DNA of 16,346 nucleotides from an uncultured Oscillospiraceae bacterium (GTDB lineage Bacteria; Bacillota; Clostridia; Oscillospirales; Oscillospiraceae): the NCBI GenBank assembly GCA_910577805.1, contig CAJTOE010000039.1, positions 1-16,346 of the forward strand, written 5' to 3'. Under the pieces are notes generated by a model. It saw nothing but the letters and a program-made list of their open reading frames with translations. It did not search any database and had not been told where the DNA came from. Within the stretch, counting starts at the first letter, position 1, and the number at the start of each line of letters is the position of its first letter. Below, one piece after another: positions 9,654 through 16,346 of this stretch. The position numbers were made by a program, and so were the translations under genes.

Positions 9654-10550
9654 ATGAAAGAGCTTCTGTTTCTTTACAATCCCACCTCCGGCAAGGGCAA
9701 GGTGAAGGGAGAGCTGTCCGCCATATTGGACACGTTTACAAAAGCGGGCTATCTGGTGACCGTCCGGCCCACCCAGGAGAAAGGCGACGCAGCCCGCATC
9801 GCCAAAGAGCTGGGCGGGCAGTTCGACCGGGTGATCTGCTCCGGCGGGGACGGCACGCTCAGTGAGACCGCGGCGGGCCTGATGCAGCTGGAGCATCCCC
9901 CGGTGCTGGGGTATGTGCCCTTCGGGTCCACCAACGACTGCGCCGCCACCCTGCGCCTGCCCAAAAAGGTCCAGGAGGCCGCCGCCCTGGCCGTGGGGGA
10001 CCGTCCGCCCCGGCCCTGGGACGTGGGTATGCTCAATGACCGGGCGTTTATCTACGTCGCCGCCTTCGGGGCTTTTACCGAGGTGTCCTACGACACCCCC
10101 CAGGACCTGAAAAATACCTTTGGGCATCTGGCCTACGTGATGGCGGGCATCGCGTCCATTCCGTCCATCAGCCCCTACCGTATGCGGGTGGAGGTGGACG
10201 ACCAGCAGGTATTAGAGGACGATTTTTATTACGGTATGGTGTGCAACACCATTTCGGTAGGGGGCATGAAGGCGCTGCCCGCCGACAAGGTTGTGGTGGA
10301 CGACGGCAAATTTGAGGTGGTGCTGGTGCGTAAGCCCTCCAGCATCGCGGATGTGACGGCCTCTCTCCAGGCGCTGATCCGGCAGGCTCCCCTGGAGGAC
10401 GGCGCACTGTTGTCGTTCCACGCGTCCCGGCTGACATTCACCTGTGACCGGCCCGTGCCCTGGACTGTGGATGGGGAGTACGGCGGGAGCCAGGAGGTCA
10501 ACCGGGTGGAAAATTGCAGGCAGGCCCTGCAGATCATGCAGGGGGAGTGA
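9654..10550 (+). CDS. Diacylglycerol kinase family lipid kinase (YegS/DgkB/BmrU-like)
   Basis: This is a soluble 298-residue kinase that phosphorylates a lipid such as diacylglycerol, feeding phosphatidate back into phospholipid synthesis. The N-terminal catalytic domain begins LFLYNPTSGKGK (5-16). Its nucleotide-binding motif SGGDGTL is at 63-69 and GSTND at 91-95. DVGMLNDRAFIYVAAFGAFTEVSY (about 123-146) follows, and WTVDGEYGG (270-278) holds the conserved acidic DGE near the C-terminus. An in-frame ATG seven codons earlier (9633) is possible, but AGGAG eight bases before the chosen ATG and the immediate start of the conserved MKELLFLYNP make 9654 better. It is monocistronic. The lipid substrate could differ from diacylglycerol, as family members vary (for example undecaprenol or phosphatidylglycerol). 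Confidence 0.9.
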   Translation: MKELLFLYNPTSGKGKVKGELSAILDTFTKAGYLVTVRPTQEKGDAARIAKELGGQFDRVICSGGDGTLSETAAGLMQLEHPPVLGYVPFGSTNDCAATLRLPKKVQEAAALAVGDRPPRPWDVGMLNDRAFIYVAAFGAFTEVSYDTPQDLKNTFGHLAYVMAGIASIPSISPYRMRVEVDDQQVLEDDFYYGMVCNTISVGGMKALPADKVVVDDGKFEVVLVRKPSSIADVTASLQALIRQAPLEDGALLSFHASRLTFTCDRPVPWTVDGEYGGSQEVNRVENCRQALQIMQGE

Positions 10551-10551
10551 A

Positions 10552-10590
10552 CTGTGGGACCCGACCCCCTGGGCGGGTCATTTTCCACAG
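10552..10590 (+). terminator. Probable terminator after the lipid kinase gene
   Basis: GACCCG (10558-10563) pairs with CGGGTC (10574-10579), with further C/G pairing possible in the loop, followed by ATTTT. The flanking CTGTGG (10552-10557) and CCACAG (10585-10590) are also complementary. The T-run is short, so termination efficiency is uncertain. Confidence 0.5.
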
Positions 10591-10607
10591 ACTTCTGTTC
10601 CCCTCCG

Positions 10608-10710
10608 AAGCCTTCCCCCGTGAGGGGGAAGGCCGACTCCCCCTGTCAGGGGAAGATGGCCGCAGACCAGAGGGGGTAGGGTGGCACGGCGAAACCGTGA
10701 CGGATGAGGG
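10608..10710. repeat. Second, one-armed copy of the palindromic element with internal insertion
   Basis: This matches only the right arm of the element at 7681-7734. AAGCCTTCCCCCGTGAGGGG and following bases (10608-10633) and TGGCACGGCGAAACCGTGAC through GATGAGGG (10682-10710) correspond to the two halves of that arm. Between them lie about 48 bases absent from the other copy, including a stem TCCCC/GGGGA. It is followed by TAAAAACC where the first copy has TGAAAACC. It lies between the lipid kinase gene and the SRP RNA promoter and has no coding capacity. Confidence 0.7.
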
Positions 10711-10758
10711 TAAAAACCTCCCCCCGCCGAACAAATCAAAAAAATTCTCACTTCCCAG

Positions 10759-10787
10759 TTGATAAATCCAAAAAAATGTAGTACAAT
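10759..10787 (+). promoter_or_regulatory. Strong predicted promoter of the SRP RNA gene
   Basis: TTGATA (10759-10764), a 17-base spacer and TACAAT (10782-10787) are near consensus and AT-rich. Transcription would begin about 10794, roughly 17 bases before the first base of the closing RNA helix, consistent with a slightly longer processed precursor. Confidence 0.8.
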
Positions 10788-10810
10788 AACAAACAGCTTT
10801 GTTTTCGCTT

Positions 10811-11109
10811 CGGCGCAGAACAAGGCCGCACTAGTCGGGGAGTTAGCGGTGCCCTGTATCTGCAACCCGCTCCAGCAGGGATGAATCCCGGCCCCCGGAC
10901 GTAGATTGTGCCGTCTGCCCCAGATAAGCAGCGATGATGGACCGGTCCCGCGCAACGCGGCCCCGTGAACCGTGTCAGGCGGGGAACCGAGCAGCACTAA
11001 GCGGTTCGCCGTGTGTGCCGCGGGGGTACTGTTCCTGAGCCGGCTGTCTGGGTTCCGGGTATAATCTGCGCTTCAAAGGCCGGTGTGCGGTCTTGTTCTG
11101 CGCCGCGCG
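10811..11109 (+). ncRNA. ffs: Signal recognition particle RNA, large Bacillus/Clostridium type
   Basis: This is the RNA scaffold of the signal recognition particle, binding Ffh and targeting membrane and secreted proteins co-translationally. The Alu-domain segment GGGGAGTTAGCGGTGCCCTG followed by CTGCAACCCGCTCCAGCAGG closely follows the B. subtilis scRNA. The universal domain IV is GTCAGG, CGG, GGAA tetraloop, CCG, AGCAGC (about 10975-10996). The ends pair over some 20 bases: CGGCGCAGAACAAGGCCGCA at 10811-10830 with its complement ending at 11105. The RNA ends in TTTTTTT (11110-11116). At about 295 nt it is slightly longer than the roughly 270-nt mature B. subtilis RNA. Location directly before dnaX is the conserved Firmicutes order. 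Exact mature ends are not determinable here. Confidence 0.93.
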
Positions 11110-11116
11110 TTTTTTT
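11085..11116 (+). terminator. 3' end and T-tract of the SRP RNA
   Basis: The GC-rich 3' strand of the closing SRP RNA helix runs directly into seven T (11110-11116), so the RNA's own terminal helix can serve as the terminator stem. A CGCCGCGCG run precedes the T-tract. dnaX starts 31 bases after it. No separate dnaX promoter was recognised, so dnaX may depend partly on read-through, or its promoter lies within the RNA gene. Confidence 0.55.
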
Positions 11117-11147
11117 GGCTTATGTTTCAAGTATGAGGTGATGGGAA

Positions 11148-12809
<1,662 letters not shown>

Positions 12810-12834
12810 CGAGAAACGAAAGGAGCAAGGCACA

Positions 12835-13179
12835 ATGGCAAAAGGATACGGAAACCGCGGCGGCATGATGGGCGGCGGTGTGAATATGAACATGATAAAG
12901 CAGGCCCAGAAGATGCAGCAGGACATGCTTCGGATGCAGCAGGAGCTGGAGGAGAAAATCTACGAGGCGGCGGCAGGCGGCGGCGTGGTCACCGCCAGCG
13001 TGACCGGCAAGCGGGAGCTGCAATCCCTGAAAATCGACCCGGACGCGGTGGACCCGGACGATGTGGAGATGCTGGAGGACATGATCGTCGCCGCGGTCAA
13101 CGAGGCGCTGCGCGCCGCCGAGAACGACGCGGCCGGGACCATGCAGAAGCTCACCGGCGGACTGAACCTGCCCTTCTGA
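12835..13179 (+). CDS. ybaB: YbaB/EbfC-family nucleoid-associated protein
   Basis: This small DNA-binding protein of 114 residues (family usually about 100-115) is thought to act as a dimer on the nucleoid. A Gly/Met-rich N-terminus (AKGYGNRGGMMGGG) precedes a long amphipathic helix (MNMIKQAQKMQQDMLRMQQE). The conserved core follows: GGGVVTASVTGKRELQSLKI (48-67) and DPDDVEMLEDMIVAAVNEAL (73-92). AAAGGAG precedes the ATG. It lies 25 bases behind dnaX, the classical dnaX-ybaB-recR order, but recR does not follow: a strong terminator and a convergent gene come next. Confidence 0.95.
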   Translation: MAKGYGNRGGMMGGGVNMNMIKQAQKMQQDMLRMQQELEEKIYEAAAGGGVVTASVTGKRELQSLKIDPDAVDPDDVEMLEDMIVAAVNEALRAAENDAAGTMQKLTGGLNLPF

Positions 13180-13200
13180 ACCGAATACACAACCGAATAC

Positions 13201-13239
13201 AAAAAGCCCTCCGGTTTTTGAAACCGGAGGGCTTTTTTT
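13201..13239. terminator. Bidirectional intrinsic terminator between ybaB and the GDH operon
   Basis: GCCCTCCGGTTT (13206-13217) and AAACCGGAGGGC (13221-13232) form a perfect 12-bp stem with a three-base loop. It is flanked by AAAAA on the left and TTTTTTT on the right, so it works on both strands. The TAA of the minus-strand GDH gene overlaps the end of the T-run (13238-13240). A direct repeat of AACCGAATAC sits between the ybaB stop and the stem. Confidence 0.95.
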
Positions 13240-14581
13240 ACAGTCCCTGGGCAATCATGGCCTCAGAGATTTTTTTGAATGCCGCAATATCGTTGCCGGC
13301 GATCAGGTCGTAGCCCAGGCCGTATTCCTCGGCGGCGGCCGCAGAAGCGTCGTAGATCGAACTCATGATCTCCCGCAGGCGGGCGTCCACCTCGGAGCGC
13401 TTCCAGTTGTAGCGGATGGAGTTCTGGGCCATCTCCAGGGCGGACACCGCTACGCCGCCGGAGCCGGAGGCCTTGGAGCCTGCCGTCAGGATTTTGGGAC
13501 TCAGCCGCAGCAGCTTCAGAGCCTCGGCGGTGGCGGGCATGTTGGCGCCCTCCACGTAGTAGCGCACGTCGTTGGCCATGATGCGCACCGCGTCCTCCAC
13601 GTCCAGCTCGTTCTGGGTGGCGCAGGGGATGACCACGTTCACCGGCACCTCCCAGGGCTTTTTGCCGGGGTGGAACGCCGCGCCGAACCGGTCGGCGTAC
13701 ACCGACACCTTGTCCTGGCCGCTGTCGCGCATATCCATCAAAAATTCCAGCTTTTCTTCCGTGACCACGCCGTCCGGGTCGTGGACATAGCCGTCCGGGC
13801 CGGAGAGGGTGACGACCTTGGCCCCCAGCTCCGCCGCCTTGCGGCACACGCCCCAGGACATGTTGCCAAAGCCGGATACGGCAATGGTCTTGCCCTCAAT
13901 GGAGTCCTTCTGATGCTCCAGCATCCGGGCCAGGAAGTACACCGTGCCGAAGCCCGCCGCCTCCAGACGGACCTTGCTCCCGCCGTAGGTCAGGCCCTTG
14001 CCGGTGAGGGCGCTGCTCTCCGCCTTGCCCAAAAGACGCTTGTACTGGCCGTACAGATAGCCGATTTCCCGCGCGCCTACGCCGATGTCGCCGGCGGGCA
14101 CGTCGGTGTCCGAGCCGATGTAGCGGTACAGGGCGTTCATGAAGGACTGGCAGAAGCGCATAATCTCCCGGCTGCTCCTGCCGCGGGGGTCGAAGTCCGC
14201 GCCGCCGGAGGCGCCGCCGATGGGCAGTCCGGTGAGGGCGTTTTTGTAGGTCTGCTCAAAGCCCAGAAACTTTACCACAGAGGGGTTCACGCCGGGGTGG
14301 AACCGCAGGCCGCCCTTATAGGGGCCGATGGCGCTGTTGAACTGCACCCGGTAGCCGTGGCTGGTGTGGGCTGTGCCGTTGTCGTCCACCCAGGGCACCA
14401 GGAAGGTGAACATACGCTCCGGCTCCACCATGCGGGTGAGCAGGTCCAGCTTTTCGTACCGGGGGTCGTCCAGAGCCGGGTCGATCATATCCAGCCAGGT
14501 CAGTACGCTCTGGAGGTACTCCGGCTCGTTGGCATACCGCTGCCGCAGCTGGGCGGCGACGCGGACCGCGTAATTATTCAT
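13238..14581 (-). CDS. Glutamate dehydrogenase paralogue lacking the catalytic lysine (possible pseudoenzyme)
   Basis: The 447-residue protein is collinear with Clostridium symbiosum NAD-type glutamate dehydrogenase, so residue numbers match. Conserved: K89 (GPYKGGLRFHP), K113 (QTYKNALTG), D165 (VPAGDIGVGAREIGY), R205, S380 and the Rossmann motif GFGN (237-240). The cofactor loop LSGPDGYV (259-266) resembles the NAD-specific enzyme. Not conserved: position 125, catalytic Lys in GGAKGG or GGGKGG, is Ser (GGASGG, codon TCC); position 209, usually Thr (EATGYG), is Ala (EAAGFG); position 373, usually Asn (KAxNAGGV), is Gly (KASGSGGV). The frame is intact with typical codon use, so it does not look like a decaying gene. 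It lies 12 bases behind a normal GDH gene, with AAGGAGGGA before its ATG, so the two are co-expressed. It may be inactive and regulatory, part of a mixed hexamer, or act on another substrate; this is inference. Confidence 0.9.
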   Translation of the reverse strand: MNNYAVRVAAQLRQRYANEPEYLQSVLTWLDMIDPALDDPRYEKLDLLTRMVEPERMFTFLVPWVDDNGTAHTSHGYRVQFNSAIGPYKGGLRFHPGVNPSVVKFLGFEQTYKNALTGLPIGGASGGADFDPRGRSSREIMRFCQSFMNALYRYIGSDTDVPAGDIGVGAREIGYLYGQYKRLLGKAESSALTGKGLTYGGSKVRLEAAGFGTVYFLARMLEHQKDSIEGKTIAVSGFGNMSWGVCRKAAELGAKVVTLSGPDGYVHDPDGVVTEEKLEFLMDMRDSGQDKVSVYADRFGAAFHPGKKPWEVPVNVVIPCATQNELDVEDAVRIMANDVRYYVEGANMPATAEALKLLRLSPKILTAGSKASGSGGVAVSALEMAQNSIRYNWKRSEVDARLREIMSSIYDASAAAAEEYGLGYDLIAGNDIAAFKKISEAMIAQGL

Positions 14582-14593
14582 AGAGGTCCCTCC

Positions 14594-15940
14594 TTACACC
14601 AGGCCGTAGGCCAGCATGGAGTCGGCTACCTTCAGGAAGCCGGCGATGTTCGCGCCCGCCACCAGGTTTCCGGCCAGGCCGAACTGGGCGGCGGCGTTGG
14701 AGGCGTTGTGATACAGGTCGGTCATAATGGTTTTCAGCCGGTCGTCCACCTCCTGGAAGGTCCAGGAGAAGCGCATGGAGTTCTGGCTCATCTCCAGGGC
14801 GGACACCGCCACGCCGCCGGCGTTGGAGGCCTTGGCGGGGGCGAACAGCACGCCGGCCTCCTGGAACGCGTCCATGGCGTCGGGGGTGGAGGGCATGTTC
14901 GCGCCCTCGGCCACGGCAAAGCAGCCGTTCTGGATCAGGGCCTTCGCGCCCTCCAGGGGCAGCTCGTTCTGGGTGGCGCAGGGCAGGGCGATGTGGCAGG
15001 GGACGTTCCAGATGTTGACGCAGCCCTCGTGGTACTCCGCGCCGGACTTCCGGGCGGCGTACTCTTTAATGCGGGCCCGCTCCACCTCTTTGATCTGCTT
15101 CATCAGCTCCAGGTCGATGCCGTCCTTGTCGTAGACATAGCCGTTGGAGTCGGACATGGCCACGACCTTGCCGCCCAGCTGGGCAGCCTTCTCACAGGCG
15201 TAGGTGGCCACGTTGCCGGAGCCGGAGATCACCACTGTAGCCCCCTCGAAGCTCTTTCCCGCGTCCTTGAGCATGTTGTCCGTGAAGTAGCACAGGCCGT
15301 AGCCGGTGGCCTCTTTCCGGGCCAGGGAGCCGCCGTAGGTCAGGCCCTTGCCGGTGAGCACGCCGGTGAACTCGTTACGCAGGCGCTTGTACTGGCCGAA
15401 CAGGTAGCCGATCTCCCGTGCGCCTACGCCGATGTCGCCGGCGGGCACGTCGGTGTCGGGACCGATATATTTAAACAGTTCGTTCATGAAGGACTGGCAG
15501 AACCGCATGACCTCCGCCTCGGACTTGCCCTTGGGGTCGAAGTCGGAGCCGCCCTTGCCGCCGCCGATGGGCAGGCCGGTGAGGCTGTTCTTAAAGGTCT
15601 GCTCAAAGCCCAGGAACTTGATGATGCTCTCGTTGACGGAGGGGTGGAACCGCAGGCCGCCCTTGTAGGGGCCGATGGCGCTGTTGAACTGGATGCGGTA
15701 GCCCCGGTTCACATGGACGTTCCCCTGGTCGTCCTCCCAGGGCACCCGGAACTTGATGGTGCGCTCCGGCTCCACCAGGCAGTCCATGATGCCCTCACGG
15801 ATCAGCTCCGGACGGGCGTTGGCGACAGGGGCCAGGGAGGTCAGCACTTCCCGGACGGCCTGGTGAAACTCCGGCTCGGCGGGGTCCCGCTTGATGACCC
15901 GCTCCATCAATCCGTTCAAATATTCATTTTGAATGCTCAT
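14594..15940 (-). CDS. gdhA: Glutamate dehydrogenase (NADP-type features)
   Basis: This cytoplasmic hexameric enzyme interconverts glutamate and 2-oxoglutarate plus ammonium. It has 448 residues, the normal length. All expected catalytic positions are present: K93 (GPYKGG), K117 (FKNSL), K129 in GGGKGGSDFDP, D169 in VPAGDIGVGAREIGY, R208 and T212 (ARKEATGYG), and KASNAGGVAVSALEMSQNS near the C-terminus. The dinucleotide motif GSGNVA (240-245) and the loop AMSDSNGYVYD resemble the E. coli NADPH enzyme rather than the NAD-type C. symbiosum enzyme, so an assimilatory, NADPH-linked role is likely. GGAGGAGAG precedes the ATG. It is the first gene of a two-gene operon with the K125S paralogue. Its stop codon merges into the ribosome-binding site of the second gene (TAAGGAGGGA). 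Confidence 0.96.
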   Translation of the reverse strand: MSIQNEYLNGLMERVIKRDPAEPEFHQAVREVLTSLAPVANARPELIREGIMDCLVEPERTIKFRVPWEDDQGNVHVNRGYRIQFNSAIGPYKGGLRFHPSVNESIIKFLGFEQTFKNSLTGLPIGGGKGGSDFDPKGKSEAEVMRFCQSFMNELFKYIGPDTDVPAGDIGVGAREIGYLFGQYKRLRNEFTGVLTGKGLTYGGSLARKEATGYGLCYFTDNMLKDAGKSFEGATVVISGSGNVATYACEKAAQLGGKVVAMSDSNGYVYDKDGIDLELMKQIKEVERARIKEYAARKSGAEYHEGCVNIWNVPCHIALPCATQNELPLEGAKALIQNGCFAVAEGANMPSTPDAMDAFQEAGVLFAPAKASNAGGVAVSALEMSQNSMRFSWTFQEVDDRLKTIMTDLYHNASNAAAQFGLAGNLVAGANIAGFLKVADSMLAYGLV

Positions 15941-15988
15941 AATAACTCTCCTCCTGCAATTCCTTTGGTTTACCGATTTAGCATATTA

Positions 15989-16017
15989 AACATACCATAA
16001 CAGAATGTGCAAGTCAA
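15989..16017 (-). promoter_or_regulatory. Predicted promoter of the GDH operon
   Basis: Read on the minus strand, TTGACT (plus 16012-16017), 17 bases, then TATGTT (plus 15989-15994), with transcription starting near 15982 and a leader of about 40 nt. No operator or riboswitch is obvious in the remaining divergent intergenic region. Confidence 0.65.
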
Positions 16018-16123
16018 GGCCTTTCAGCTTGCAAAAATGAAAACCGGCGCATGACTGAAAAACGCTCCGCTTTCCCCCGGCGCTTTGGAGAATGTTCCAA
16101 GAAAAAATACGCAAATCCCCCGG

Positions 16124-16152
16124 TTGCAAAGCAATTATAACTATTGTATAAT
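16124..16152 (+). promoter_or_regulatory. Predicted sigma-A promoter of the HAD phosphatase gene
   Basis: TTGCAA (16124-16129), a 17-base spacer and consensus TATAAT (16147-16152) are followed by a leader of about 35 nt with AGGAAAGGA before the ATG. Confidence 0.8.
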
Positions 16153-16194
16153 AAGAAATATATTCATTTGCTTTGCAGGAAAGGACGAACGGAA

Positions 16195-16346
16195 ATGGCA
16201 AAGACACTTTTTTTCGATCTGGACGGGACGCTGACCGACTCAGGGCCGGGCATCATGAACTGCGCGGCCTTCGCGTTGGAGCGCCTAAAACTTCCGGTGC
16301 CGGAGCGGGAGGCCCTGCGGGCCTTTGTGGGACCGCCGCTGCGGCG
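16195..16346 (+). CDS. HAD-family hydrolase, phosphoglycolate phosphatase-like (3' end outside window)
   Basis: Only the first 50 codons are present, running off the end of the window. The protein begins MAKTLFFDLDGTLTDSGPGI, with the HAD signature DxDGT: D8 as nucleophile and D10 as general acid. The segment LRAFVGPPLR (about 40-49) is typical of the cap region of Gph/PpaX/YjjG-like phosphatases. It is too short to assign a substrate. The start follows AGGAAAGGA and a consensus promoter. Confidence 0.88.
   Translation, partial: MAKTLFFDLDGTLTDSGPGIMNCAAFALERLKLPVPEREALRAFVGPPLR

Noticed and set aside
13179..13240. Truncated recR or small gene after ybaB
   Set aside because: Only about 60 bases remain before the convergent GDH gene, and they consist of a short direct repeat and the terminator.
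13670..16000. Long plus-strand open frame of about 776 codons across both GDH genes
   Set aside because: It is antisense to two clearly recognisable enzymes. Its repeated-looking halves simply mirror the homology of the two GDH genes.
15941..16194. Regulatory RNA between the GDH operon and the HAD gene
   Set aside because: Apart from two back-to-back promoters I found no extended pairing, T-box, or known aptamer motif in the 254 bases.

Overview
The window is about 16.3 kb of GC-rich DNA (my rough impression is near 60% G+C) from an anaerobic Gram-positive bacterium. The most likely source is a gut clostridium of the Oscillospiraceae (Flavonifractor/Lawsonibacter/Intestinimonas-like). Three things support this: a large pyruvate:ferredoxin oxidoreductase, a long Bacillus/Clostridium-type SRP RNA with an Alu domain directly upstream of dnaX, and a glutamate dehydrogenase very close to the Clostridium symbiosum type. 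The genus is inference.

Layout, left to right. Bases 1-1661 are the 3' half of dnaE (replicative DNA polymerase III alpha), followed by a convergent ECF-transporter S component on the minus strand. A divergent intergenic region holds promoters for that gene and for a 1223-residue pyruvate:ferredoxin oxidoreductase (2528-6199), which ends at a strong terminator. Next, on the minus strand, comes a membrane-anchored DUF4015-type putative glycoside hydrolase with its own promoter, and a small palindromic MITE-like element. Then follows a tightly overlapping three-gene operon read right to left: azlC, azlD and an SDR oxidoreductase. On the plus strand there is a diacylglycerol-kinase-family lipid kinase, a second broken copy of the palindromic element, the SRP RNA gene, dnaX with a TTG start, and ybaB. 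A bidirectional terminator separates ybaB from a minus-strand operon of two tandem glutamate dehydrogenases. The window ends in the first 50 codons of a HAD-family phosphatase read to the right.

Most of the content is core metabolism and housekeeping: DNA replication (dnaE, dnaX, ybaB), protein targeting (SRP RNA), pyruvate oxidation to acetyl-CoA with reduced ferredoxin (PFOR), and ammonium/glutamate interconversion (GDH). There is no phage, CRISPR, tRNA or classical insertion sequence.

The observation most worth following is the glutamate dehydrogenase pair. The upstream gene encodes an ordinary NADP-type-looking enzyme with every catalytic residue. The downstream gene, 12 bp behind it in the same operon, is an intact 447-residue protein collinear with the C. 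symbiosum enzyme. It has serine where the catalytic lysine (K125) should be, plus changes at two further normally conserved active-site positions (T209A, N373G). This looks like a maintained pseudoenzyme or a repurposed paralogue that could act as a regulatory subunit. Secondary points are a CxCxxC-bearing insertion in the oxidoreductase, loss of the usual D and R in the DUF4015 core motif, the two palindromic repeats, and a compensatory base change in the SRP RNA apical stem.
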